Assembly (NCBI GenBank): GCA_018384055.1
Contig: JAHAZL010000071.1
Location: 1 to 12,874 of the forward strand
DNA length: 12,874 nt
Direction of reading: 5' to 3'
Origin: Treponema sp.
GTDB taxonomy: Bacteria; Spirochaetota; Spirochaetia; Treponematales; Treponemataceae
Shown piece by piece: positions 6,294 to 12,874 of this stretch; the stretch's first letter is position 1, and the number at the start of each line of letters is the position of its first letter. A model generated the notes under the pieces. The model was given only the letters and a program-made list of their open reading frames with translations. It had not been told where the DNA came from and made no database searches. The position numbers and the translations under genes are program-made.

Positions 6294-8510
6294 CTATTCT
6301 ACAATAAGCAGAGATGACTTCTGGTATTTTGGAAGGAATTTCTTATAGCCGCCCGTATCAAAATTTACGGTTACAACATATTCACCTTCATCGCTGTGTT
6401 CCGTCCTTACAATTACACCATACCCCCAGTCATCGTGATAGACATTTGCACCGCGGCAATACTTGCTTTCTATCGGATCCTTTGAGCCACTGCCGCTTCC
6501 GAAACTTGCAGGCTTCTGTCCAAGAACACGAACATTGTCATCACCAAGTTCGGAAAGGAATGGACTCGGCATCATTGGGTTTGTTTTTCCATAAAGGCGA
6601 CGGATGCTGCAGTTGGTAAAATAAAGTTCATCCTTTGCACGGGTTATTCCAACATAAAAAAGACGGCGCTCTTCCTCAAGCTCGGCTTCTGTTTTTCCGT
6701 CGCGAGGGAAAATGCCTGATTCAAGCCCCGTAATGATTACCCTTGGAAATTCCAGCCCCTTTGTATTGTGCAGGGTTATCAGGGTTACCCTGTCAGTCTC
6801 ACCGGAATTTTCATCGGCGGCATCAAGAGTTCTGTCAAGGTTTATGTGGTCAAGAAAATCAATGAGCCCCTGTTTTGTACACGGATAAAGGACGGCACTG
6901 TTTACAAGTTCTTCAAGATTGGCAACTTTCTGGCTGCCTGTAACATCATCCTGTTCCTTATGGAATTCTTCAAGGCCGCTTTCCGTTACTACAGACTGTA
7001 CGAATTCAGAAAGTTTTCGTTCAAGCCTGATGCTTTCTTTTTCTTCAGTTTCTATTGCCTGTTCTGCAAGAGTCTGTGCTTCAGAGGAAACTGGAACATC
7101 CGGCAGCAGCGTAGAAAACTTTTTCACAAGGGCAACAAAACTGTCTGCCCCTTCCCTTGCTTTTTTGGAAAGCTTTACTTCCGGAATTGCTTCCACAAGG
7201 GAACGTCCAAGACCGGCCTCTATGATGTTGTCCTGAGTCTTGTTTCCGATTCCCCGAACAGGCTTGTTTATGATTCTGCGGAAAGAAATTTCATCGCGGG
7301 GATTCAGGACGAAGGAAAGCCATGCAATGGTATCCTTTACTTCTTCGCGCTCATAGAATTTAAGGGATCCTACAACCTGGTATGGAATCTTTCTGTGAAG
7401 GAATTCCGTCTCAAACCCAAGGGACTGAGCATTGGTTCTGTAAAGGATTGCCCAGTCGCTGTATGGAACCCCCTGTTCCCACGCCTGTTCAATAAGGCTG
7501 TAGCAAAATTCAGTTTCATCATCCTGAGTTGGAAGGAAAACAAGGGCAGGCTTTTTACCCTGACCACGGGCAGCAACAAGTTTTTTTCCAAGGCGACCTT
7601 CGTTGTTTTCTACGACGCTTGCCGCACAATCAAGGATTTCCGAAGTTGATCTGTAGTTGGTTTCAAGTCGAACGATTTTTGTACCGGGAAACTGATCCTT
7701 AAAATTGAGGATGTTCTGGACTTCTGCACCGCGGAATTTATAGATGCTCTGGTCGTCGTCACCTACTACGCAGACATAGGCCTTGCTGTCATTTTCATTG
7801 GCATAACCGCTCAACTGCTGCAAAAGCTTGTACTGGGCCACATTGGAGTCCTGGTATTCATCAACCATGATAACTTTATAGCGTGAACGGATGCTTGTAC
7901 GGATAAGATCATTGTCTTTGAGGATAAGGTACGGAAGCATTATGAGGTCGCCGAAATCAACATTGCCTGTTGCACGAAGGCGTTTCTCATAGGCTTCGTA
8001 AACTTCAGGAAACCTTGGATCATCATCAACGGTTGCAAGTTCAAGACTGTCAGGTTTTAGGCAGTAGTCCTTGGCAAGGGAAATCAGGTGCGCATAATGG
8101 GAGGCATCTTTTTTTGTAAGGCGCTCGTCAGCCTTTGTAATGAGGGTAACCATGTCATCGTCGTCATATACAGTAAAGTTGCTGTCCAAACCCATATTGG
8201 CATCAGACGCATACTGACGGAGAAAATAGGCACCAAAGGAATGGAAAGTCCTTATCTGGGACCATGATGAACGGGGTTCAAGAGCCACTGCCCTTTCCTT
8301 CATCTCGTTGGCGGCTTTTTTTGTGAATGTTACGGCTAAAATTGACGACGGATTATAGTTGAGTTCCGAAATAAGCCAGGCAATTTTAGTTGTGATTACG
8401 CGAGTCTTTCCAGAACCTGCTCCTGCAAGAATCAGCAGAGGGGAACCTTCGTGAACTACAGCTTCCCTTTGTTCTGGATTCAATACTGAAAGAATGCCTT
8501 CTGAATCCAT
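6294..8510 (-). CDS. pcrA: ATP-dependent DNA helicase PcrA/UvrD (superfamily 1A)
   Basis: The 738-residue 3'-5' DNA helicase has all SF1A motifs in order: Q-motif LNPEQREAV (10-18), Walker A GAGSGKT (30-36, Lys35), TFTKKAANEM (61-70), DEYQD (217-221), GDDDQSIYKFRGA (250-262), ETNYRST (283-289), TLHNTKGLEFP (579-589) and FYVGITRAKDELY (618-630). Length matches PcrA/UvrD, and the C-terminal stretch (about 688-738) resembles the Tudor-like end of PcrA. It would act in nucleotide excision and mismatch repair, replication-fork clearance and transcription-repair coupling. The ATG at 8510 gives the usual PcrA N-terminus. The in-frame TTG at 8537 would add nine residues and lies inside the promoter. 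No Shine-Dalgarno sequence precedes the ATG; TTGATA-17-TATATT ends 6 nt upstream. No terminator is visible in the 8-nt gap to the convergent neighbour. Confidence 0.96.
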   Translation of the reverse strand: MDSEGILSVLNPEQREAVVHEGSPLLILAGAGSGKTRVITTKIAWLISELNYNPSSILAVTFTKKAANEMKERAVALEPRSSWSQIRTFHSFGAYFLRQYASDANMGLDSNFTVYDDDDMVTLITKADERLTKKDASHYAHLISLAKDYCLKPDSLELATVDDDPRFPEVYEAYEKRLRATGNVDFGDLIMLPYLILKDNDLIRTSIRSRYKVIMVDEYQDSNVAQYKLLQQLSGYANENDSKAYVCVVGDDDQSIYKFRGAEVQNILNFKDQFPGTKIVRLETNYRSTSEILDCAASVVENNEGRLGKKLVAARGQGKKPALVFLPTQDDETEFCYSLIEQAWEQGVPYSDWAILYRTNAQSLGFETEFLHRKIPYQVVGSLKFYEREEVKDTIAWLSFVLNPRDEISFRRIINKPVRGIGNKTQDNIIEAGLGRSLVEAIPEVKLSKKAREGADSFVALVKKFSTLLPDVPVSSEAQTLAEQAIETEEKESIRLERKLSEFVQSVVTESGLEEFHKEQDDVTGSQKVANLEELVNSAVLYPCTKQGLIDFLDHINLDRTLDAADENSGETDRVTLITLHNTKGLEFPRVIITGLESGIFPRDGKTEAELEEERRLFYVGITRAKDELYFTNCSIRRLYGKTNPMMPSPFLSELGDDNVRVLGQKPASFGSGSGSKDPIESKYCRGANVYHDDWGYGVIVRTEHSDEGEYVVTVNFDTGGYKKFLPKYQKSSLLIVE

Positions 8511-8516
8511 ATACAC

Positions 8517-8545
8517 AATATAGTAGCAAATCGTCAAAATATCAA
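8517..8545 (-). promoter_or_regulatory. Sigma-70-like promoter abutting the pcrA start codon
   Basis: On the minus strand TTGATA (plus TATCAA 8540-8545, 5 of 6) and TATATT (plus AATATA 8517-8522, 5 of 6) are exactly 17 nt apart. Six nt separate the -10 box from the ATG at 8510, so the predicted transcription start is the A of the start codon. Confidence 0.65.
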
Positions 8546-8580
8546 TTTATGCAAATTATGGAATTTAATTTAATTATAAC

Positions 8581-8609
8581 TAGTTTATTTGCAAAAAATG
8601 GTATAGAAT
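8581..8609 (+). promoter_or_regulatory. Candidate promoter of the 50-codon gene
   Basis: TAGTTT (8581-8586) and TAGAAT (8604-8609) are 17 nt apart; the -10 is good (5 of 6) and the -35 moderate. The leader would be about 30 nt and holds a strong ribosome binding site. An overlapping TATAAA (8609-8614) is an alternative -10. Confidence 0.4.
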
Positions 8610-8644
8610 ATAAATCATAACTGTTAATTTTGTGAGGTGGATAT

Positions 8645-8797
8645 ATGACTGTAGCTGAACTCAAAAAGGCAATTCTCTCTGATGCTAATCTCGCAGCTGA
8701 ATTTGAAACTGCATTGGACAATGGACAGCTTGTTGAATGGGCAAAATCAAAGGGCTGTGACGCTTCAGAAGCAGATTTGACAGCTGGATTGCAGTAA
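8645..8797 (+). CDS. 50-residue Nif11-like leader-domain protein (tentative)
   Basis: The open reading frame encodes MTVAELKKAILSDANLAAEF, then ETALDNGQLVEWAKSKG, CDASEADLTAGLQ and TAA. GAGGTGG at 8634-8640 is a strong ribosome binding site 4 nt before the ATG, a promoter candidate lies upstream, and a perfect intrinsic terminator follows 28 nt after the stop. Together these support a real, well-expressed small gene. The arrangement (short amphipathic helix, 'D-x-x-L-x-x-x-F', then a helix ending 'WAKSKGCDASEADL') resembles the Nif11-like leader-peptide domain (typical ending 'AKEaGydfteeDL'). That domain usually precedes a RiPP core peptide, but here the protein ends straight after it, so no core is present. 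The protein is acidic with one Cys at residue 38. Function is unknown; free-standing Nif11 proteins exist in the family. It is divergent from pcrA. Confidence 0.72.
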   Translation: MTVAELKKAILSDANLAAEFETALDNGQLVEWAKSKGCDASEADLTAGLQ

Positions 8798-8825
8798 TAT
8801 TTTTCATTACAGGCTATTTATAAAA

Positions 8826-8860
8826 GGCAGCGATATAAAACTATCGCTGCCCTTTTTTTT
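8826..8860 (+). terminator. Intrinsic terminator of the 50-codon gene
   Basis: GGCAGCGATA (8826-8835) and TATCGCTGCC (8842-8851) form a perfect 10-bp stem with a 6-nt loop, followed after one C by eight T (8853-8860). This is a textbook rho-independent terminator, 28 nt after the stop codon. Confidence 0.93.
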
Positions 8861-8891
8861 GAAAGAAAACTTAAATCTTATACTCTAAATA

Positions 8892-8920
8892 CACGGTCGT
8901 AGCAGGGGCGTGCGACCGTG
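8892..8920. repeat. GC-rich inverted repeat between convergent genes
   Basis: CACGGTCG (8892-8899) and CGACCGTG (8913-8920) are perfect 8-nt arms around a 13-nt GC-rich spacer, standing out from AT-rich flanks. Neither strand has a T run after it, so it is not a standard intrinsic terminator. It may be a dispersed palindromic element or a structured 3' end of the glnN transcript. Confidence 0.5.
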
Positions 8921-8935
8921 CAGATTTTATCGAAT

Positions 8936-8960
8936 GATTTTTTTCTGAAAGAAAAAAATC
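8936..8960 (-). terminator. A/T-rich hairpin overlapping the glnN stop codon
   Basis: GATTTTTTTC (8936-8945) and GAAAAAAATC (8951-8960) form a perfect 10-bp stem with a 5-nt loop. On the minus strand the stem starts inside the TGA stop of glnN (8959-8961) and ends in seven T plus C within the hairpin arm itself. It may help end or stabilise the glnN mRNA, but it is A/T-rich and lacks a T tract beyond the stem. Confidence 0.35.
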
Positions 8961-11049
8961 AAACCCTGAACATGAGATCCTCATAACTTGGAAAAGGCTT
9001 GTAGTCTTCGCCTAGCAACGGTTCCATTTCATCGTAAATCTTTCTTACGGCTGCCATCTGAGGAACAACCTTGTCTGCATAGATTCTTGCAGACTTTGTA
9101 ACATTTTCAGCCTTTCTTGCTTCTTCGTGGACAGCATAGAGTCTGTCAGTTTCATCAGAAATCCTGTCTGCAAGGGAATCAAGTTTTGCAAGGAGCTTGG
9201 ATTCAGCCTGAGCCTTTGCACCAGGAACTACAGACTTAAGGTTTATTACAGCCTGACTTACATCCTTGATGTACCTGAAGACATTCGGAAGAATATCCTT
9301 GCTGATCATTTCAAGCATTGTGTTTACTTCGATATTGAGCATCTTTGAATACTTTTCTAGCTTGATTTCATAATGGCTCTTCATTTCGTCTTCAGTATAT
9401 ACACCCATTTCCGTAAAGAGTTTTACATTCTTTTCTGCAAGATAGTGTTCCATTGCATCTGGAGTTGAACCAAGATTAAGGAGTCCGCGGTTCTTTGCTT
9501 CTTCAATCCAAGAACTGTCATAACCGTTGCCGTTGAAAATAATTCTCCAGTGAGCGGTAACTTCCCTTTTGATAAGGTCTGCAAGGGCAGTTTCAAAATC
9601 ACCAGCCTTTTCAAGTTCATCAGCAAACTGCTTGAGGGTATAGGCAACCATGGCATCGATTGTTGTGTTTGGTCCGCTGATGGAAAGGCTTGAACCTACT
9701 GAACGGAATTCAAATCTGTTGCCGGTGAAAGCAAATGGACTTGTTCTGTTTCTGTCTGTGGAATCCTTTGGAATAGGCGGAAGTACATCAACACCGATGG
9801 TCATTTTTGAACTTCCAATGGCATTGAGCGGAGTTCCATCCTTAATTGACTCAAGGACTGCATGAAGTTCATCACCAAGGTACATGGAAATGATTGCAGG
9901 TGGAGCTTCGTAACCGCCAAGGCGATTGTCGTTTCCTGCAGATGCAACTGAAATACGCAAAAGATCCTGGTTTTCATCAACAGCCTTTATCATTGCCGTA
10001 AGGAACAAAAGGAACTGGGCATTCTCTGCAGGGGTATCACCAGGTTCAAGAAGATTTTCACCAAGGTTAGTGCTCATGGACCAGTTGTTGTGCTTTCCGC
10101 TTCCGTTAACGCCTGTATATGGCTTTTCGTGAAGAAGGCATACAAGGCCGTGACGGCGCGCAACCTTTTTCATAACTTCCATTGTAAGCTGGTTCTGGTC
10201 GGCTGCAAGGTTTGTTGTACTGAAGATTGGAGCCATCTCGTGCTGGGCAGGAGCGGCTTCGTTATGCTCAGTTTTTGAAAGGATGCCGTACTTCCAGAGA
10301 TTTTCGTTAAGCTCTTCCATGTACTTTGCAATTCTTGGTTTGAGGGCCGCAAAATACTGGTCGTCCATTTCCTGCCCCTTTGAAGGCTTTGCACCAAAAA
10401 GAGTGCGACCAGTCATCTGAAGGTCCTTACGTTCAAAGTAAAGTTTTTCGTCCACGATAAAGTATTCCTGCTCAGGACCTACAGTTGTATTAACATGGGT
10501 AACATCATCCTTGCCGAAAAGCTTGAGTATGCGGAGAGCCTGTTCATTGAGGGCTTCCATGGAACGAAGGAGAGGTGTCTTCTTGTCCAAAGCTTCTCCA
10601 TTGTACGAACAGAAAGCTGTTGGAATGCAGAGGGTATGTTCCTTTACGAAAGGATAGGATGTTGGATCCCAAACTGTATAGCCGCGGGCTTCAAAAGTTT
10701 CGCGCTTACCGCCAGACGGGAAAGATGACGCATCAGGTTCACCCTTTACAAGTTCCTTTCCGCTGAAAGACATGATTACAGTTCCGTCATCCTGAGGATT
10801 AATGAAGCTGTCGTGTTTTTCTGCAGTTACGCCTGTAAGAGGCTGAAACCAGTGTGAATAGTGGGTTGCACCCTTTTCTATTGCCCACTCTTTCATTGCA
10901 TGGGCAACAACGTTTGCAACATCAATCTGAAGCGGTTCCCCGTTGTCCAATGTACGCTTGAGAGCCTTGAAAGTTTCCTTTGGCAGTCTTTCTTTCATGG
11001 TCTGCTGATTAAAAACCATGCTGCCAAAAAGTTCAGGAACATTTGTCAT
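8959..11049 (-). CDS. glnN: Glutamine synthetase type III
   Basis: The 696-residue enzyme catalyses glutamate + NH3 + ATP to glutamine in the cytoplasm. Family features are plain: long N-terminal GSIII region (1-170), VGPEQEYFIV (190-199) with the catalytic glutamates, EHNEAAPAQHEMAPIF (261-276), GVNGSGKHNNWS (313-324) and the GSIII signature NDNRLGGYEAPPAIIS (373-388), then RNRTSPFAFTGNRFEFR (433-449). The C-terminal helical part (about 540-696) is also typical. Length (about 700-730) separates it from GSI (about 450) and GSII. It lacks the adenylylation context of GSI and is probably controlled otherwise. The ATG at 11049 is chosen: AAGGGG lies at 11057-11062, 7 nt upstream. An in-frame upstream start at 11076 would add nine residues and precede the ribosome binding site. 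A terminator for dapB separates it from the lysC-dapB operon. Confidence 0.97.
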   Translation of the reverse strand: MTNVPELFGSMVFNQQTMKERLPKETFKALKRTLDNGEPLQIDVANVVAHAMKEWAIEKGATHYSHWFQPLTGVTAEKHDSFINPQDDGTVIMSFSGKELVKGEPDASSFPSGGKRETFEARGYTVWDPTSYPFVKEHTLCIPTAFCSYNGEALDKKTPLLRSMEALNEQALRILKLFGKDDVTHVNTTVGPEQEYFIVDEKLYFERKDLQMTGRTLFGAKPSKGQEMDDQYFAALKPRIAKYMEELNENLWKYGILSKTEHNEAAPAQHEMAPIFSTTNLAADQNQLTMEVMKKVARRHGLVCLLHEKPYTGVNGSGKHNNWSMSTNLGENLLEPGDTPAENAQFLLFLTAMIKAVDENQDLLRISVASAGNDNRLGGYEAPPAIISMYLGDELHAVLESIKDGTPLNAIGSSKMTIGVDVLPPIPKDSTDRNRTSPFAFTGNRFEFRSVGSSLSISGPNTTIDAMVAYTLKQFADELEKAGDFETALADLIKREVTAHWRIIFNGNGYDSSWIEEAKNRGLLNLGSTPDAMEHYLAEKNVKLFTEMGVYTEDEMKSHYEIKLEKYSKMLNIEVNTMLEMISKDILPNVFRYIKDVSQAVINLKSVVPGAKAQAESKLLAKLDSLADRISDETDRLYAVHEEARKAENVTKSARIYADKVVPQMAAVRKIYDEMEPLLGEDYKPFPSYEDLMFRV

Positions 11050-11056
11050 ATTGTAA

Positions 11057-11062
11057 CCCCTT
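11057..11062 (-). promoter_or_regulatory. Ribosome binding site fixing the glnN start at 11049
   Basis: On the minus strand AAGGGG lies 7 nt before the ATG at 11047-11049. The longer in-frame reading that begins at 11076 would include this motif within its coding sequence and has no ribosome binding site of its own, so the ATG at 11049 is preferred. Confidence 0.8.
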
Positions 11063-11119
11063 ATAATAATGAACAAATTTCTAAACCAGATAAAATCCGA
11101 GTAAGATATTTAATAATTT

Positions 11120-11154
11120 AAAAGCTTACGACATTGCACAAGATGCCGTAAGCT
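11120..11154 (-). terminator. Intrinsic terminator of the lysC-dapB operon
   Basis: On the minus strand AGCTTACGGCA (11154-11144) pairs with TGTCGTAAGCT (11133-11123). The stem is 11 bp with one G-U and a 10-nt loop, followed by TTTTAAATT. It starts 12 nt after the dapB stop. The plus-strand side is followed by CATTTTATTTTTT, but no plus-strand gene ends here. Confidence 0.8.
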
Positions 11155-11165
11155 CATTTTATTTT

Positions 11166-11957
11166 TTAGAATACTCCCGGAAAGACATCATCCATCCCGT
11201 AAAGTTTTCCAGTCTGAAGCTTTCCTTCATCAAGAAGATTCTTCATATTGATTACAGCGTGAACTGCACCGCTTGCAAATCCCTGACGGCTTCTTGCAGT
11301 GTGTGTAAGTTCGATTGTATCTGCGGCACTGTCAAAGAAAATCTTGTGAGTTCCAGGAACACTTCCGCATCTTGTAGACGAAACATGGAATTCATTTGGC
11401 TTTGGACGAGCCTTGAATTCATTTGTCACAATCGTATCTTTGCGCGTAAGGAATTCCATTGCATGCTTTGCAAGGTCAAGGGCAGTTCCAGACGGACTGT
11501 CTGCTTTCTGATTGTGGTGCATTTCCCAAAGGGCTGCATCATATTCTTCAAAGTTGTTTACAAGGCGGCATGCTTCTTCAACAATTTTATAGAATACATT
11601 TACACCGATTGAAAAGTTTGCGGAAGTCATTATGGTTCCACCGCATGAAGCTGCAAGAGCTGCCACTTCTTCCTTCTTGTCGTTCCAGCCTGTAGTTCCA
11701 ACCACAAGAGGAATTTTTGTAGGGAGCAATGCCTTGATGTTATCCATAACCGAAGCCGGATGAGTGAATTCAATGATGCCTTCAGCACCGCTTGCAACTA
11801 CGGCATCTACCATAGCCTTTGTATCACCGGCTGCAATCTTAACCTTTGCATCTTCCGCAAAAACATCTATTGTAGTCACTACGCTGTGACCAAGGCTTAA
11901 GGCAGTCTGCTCAAGCATATGCCCCATCTTTCCATATCCTACCAACGCAATTTTCAT
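11166..11957 (-). CDS. dapB: 4-hydroxy-tetrahydrodipicolinate reductase
   Basis: This 263-residue enzyme reduces the dihydrodipicolinate-type product of DapA with NAD(P)H in the diaminopimelate/lysine pathway. The N-terminus has the Rossmann motif VGYGKMG (6-12). FTHP (64-67) and GTTGW (87-91) line the nucleotide and substrate site, followed by SANFSIGVNVF (112-122). The catalytic signature is EMHHNQKADSPSGTAL (145-160), with His147, His148 and Lys151. Length is normal (about 240-270). ATG at 11957 is chosen because GGAG stands 6 nt upstream; the in-frame ATG at 11960 leaves 3 nt and a TTG at 11969 precedes the motif. Only 12 nt separate it from the lysC stop, and its ribosome binding site lies in that gap, so the two are co-transcribed. 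A terminator follows. Confidence 0.97.
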   Translation of the reverse strand: MKIALVGYGKMGHMLEQTALSLGHSVVTTIDVFAEDAKVKIAAGDTKAMVDAVVASGAEGIIEFTHPASVMDNIKALLPTKIPLVVGTTGWNDKKEEVAALAASCGGTIMTSANFSIGVNVFYKIVEEACRLVNNFEEYDAALWEMHHNQKADSPSGTALDLAKHAMEFLTRKDTIVTNEFKARPKPNEFHVSSTRCGSVPGTHKIFFDSAADTIELTHTARSRQGFASGAVHAVINMKNLLDEGKLQTGKLYGMDDVFPGVF

Positions 11958-11969
11958 CATATTCTCCAA

Positions 11970-12874
11970 TTAGAACAAAGCCGAGTGAACAACCTGAACA
12001 GTCTTGTCTGCTTCTTCCATATCAACGAGGAAACTTACATTTACTTTGCTTGCACCCTGGCTGATCATCTGAACATTGATGCCTTCCCTGTTGAGGGCAT
12101 CAAAAGCCTTTGCAAGAATTGCACTTGAGTGGCTTGCATCGCAGATCACGGTGATGATTGCCTTTCCTGCAGTAGCCTTTACTTCTGCAACGCGGCCAAG
12201 ATCTTCAAGAAGACCTGAAAGATCGCCCTTTGTATTTACAGTCAAAGAAACTGAAACTTCTGAAGTTGCAATTACATCAATGCTGATGTTCCACTTGAGG
12301 AACTGGTTGAAAATGTGGGCAAGGAAACCTGCAGCACCAAGCATGCGGCTAGACTGAATATCAATGAGAGTTACATTCTTTACTTTTGTAATTGCTGTAA
12401 CTGCAGGTACTGTACCTGTGTGTTTTTCAACGATCAAAGTACCTTCGCTCTTGATGTTGTAGCTGTTTTTTACACGGACTGGTGTTCCTGTCTTGCGGCA
12501 AGGAATCATTGAACGTGGGTGAAGAACCTGGGCACCAAAGATTGCAAGTTCCTGTGCTTCTTCGTATGTTACTTCCGGAACGGGCTTTGCATCCTTAACA
12601 AGGCGCGGGTCTGTAGTCATGATTCCGTCTACATCCTTCCATGTCTGGATTTCCTTCGCACCCATTGCGGAACCGATCATTGTAGCGCTAAGGTCTGAAC
12701 CACCGCGGCCGAGTGTTGTGATTGTTCCGTGAACATCCTTTGCAATGAAGCCTGTAATGATTGGGATTTCCTTCTGCTTGCCTTCCTTGTAGGCTGTAAG
12801 ACGCTTTGGAATGTTTTCCCATACTTCGTCGAGAAGTTCAGCAGCCATGTAGTTGCTGTCAGATACCATTCCGA
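11970..12874 (-). CDS. lysC: Aspartate kinase, C-terminal part (5' end outside the window)
   Basis: This is about 300 C-terminal residues of the first enzyme of the aspartate pathway (aspartate + ATP to 4-aspartyl phosphate). The frame is open to the window edge, so the true start is beyond 12874; the Met at 12869 is internal. Visible motifs are ITGFIAKD, TTLGRGGSD (kinase nucleotide/aspartate site), the KDVDGIMTTDPRLV loop and the FGAQVLHPRSM segment. Two ACT domains follow. The first (VTLIDIQSSRMLGAAGFLA, then ISIDVIATSEVSVSLT) resembles the lysine-sensitive monofunctional class. The second (AIITVICD ... GINVQMISQGASKVNVSF) ends the protein. Feedback inhibition by lysine is therefore likely, as inferred from family. 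It heads the lysC-dapB operon as seen here; genes further upstream are unseen. Confidence 0.96.
   Translation of the reverse strand, partial: GMVSDSNYMAAELLDEVWENIPKRLTAYKEGKQKEIPIITGFIAKDVHGTITTLGRGGSDLSATMIGSAMGAKEIQTWKDVDGIMTTDPRLVKDAKPVPEVTYEEAQELAIFGAQVLHPRSMIPCRKTGTPVRVKNSYNIKSEGTLIVEKHTGTVPAVTAITKVKNVTLIDIQSSRMLGAAGFLAHIFNQFLKWNISIDVIATSEVSVSLTVNTKGDLSGLLEDLGRVAEVKATAGKAIITVICDASHSSAILAKAFDALNREGINVQMISQGASKVNVSFLVDMEEADKTVQVVHSALF

Noticed and set aside
6768..7649. Long plus-strand open frame (293 codons) inside pcrA
   Set aside because: It is antisense to a fully supported helicase, has no ribosome site, and its product (Phe/Lys/Cys-rich) looks like the reverse complement of pcrA codons.
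8511..8537. TTG start at 8537 for pcrA
   Set aside because: It has no ribosome site, lies inside the promoter, and adds residues absent from typical PcrA N-termini.
12842..12869. Aspartate kinase starting at the Met near 12869
   Set aside because: The frame stays open to the window edge and the visible product lacks the N-terminal kinase part, so the start is outside.
1..12874. CRISPR arrays, insertion sequences, prophage genes, origin
   Set aside because: No regularly spaced repeats, transposase or integrase motifs, terminal inverted repeats or DnaA-box clusters were seen on reading both strands.

Overview
The window reads as a chromosomal segment of a host-associated spirochaete, most likely a gut- or rumen-type Treponema. 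This is inferred from the gene set: a two-domain cyclic-nucleotide regulator, a free-standing NusG-domain-II protein beside a PcrA/UvrD helicase, a type III glutamine synthetase, and several secreted or membrane proteins of no known family. Base composition is moderate, with an AT-richer left end. No mobile element, CRISPR array or rRNA is visible, and no gene-free stretch exceeds 300 bases.

Layout, left to right. Bases 1-1020 hold a secreted, probably outer-membrane beta-barrel reading frame broken by two in-frame stop codons (241-243 and 952-954). Bases 1158-1685 encode a small secreted protein of unknown function. On the minus strand lie a cyclic-nucleotide-binding/winged-helix regulator (3185-1902) and, 23 nt downstream of it, a tRNA-Thr(CGT) with its own intrinsic terminator. 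A PHP-family phosphoesterase (3340-4200, +) is transcribed away from the regulator and converges on a three-gene minus-strand cluster (5864-4259). That cluster has one soluble protein that looks like a reduced PLP-aminotransferase and two small membrane proteins. A NusG-domain-II membrane-anchored protein (5911-6285, +) diverges from the cluster and ends 8 nt from the convergent pcrA helicase gene (8510-6294). A 50-codon gene (8645-8797, +) with a strong ribosome binding site and a perfect terminator resembles the Nif11-like leader-peptide domain. The right end is metabolic and entirely minus strand: glnN (11049-8959), then dapB and the 3' part of lysC, which form a tight lysC-dapB operon for the aspartate/lysine pathway.

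The most consistent unexplained signal is in the start sites. Four genes at the head of their transcripts (starts at 1158, 5864, 5911 and 8510) lack a Shine-Dalgarno sequence and have a sigma-70-like -10 box ending only 6-7 nt before the ATG. Two of these also have a good -35 box at exactly 17 nt. This predicts leaderless or nearly leaderless mRNAs, whereas most of the other genes (4669, 5037, 8645, 11049, 11957 and probably 3185) carry clear purine-rich ribosome binding sites; the start at 3340 has only a weak one. The most plausible places for undescribed biology are this leaderless set, the 5864-4259 cluster and the 50-residue Nif11-like protein. Most of the rest is housekeeping.
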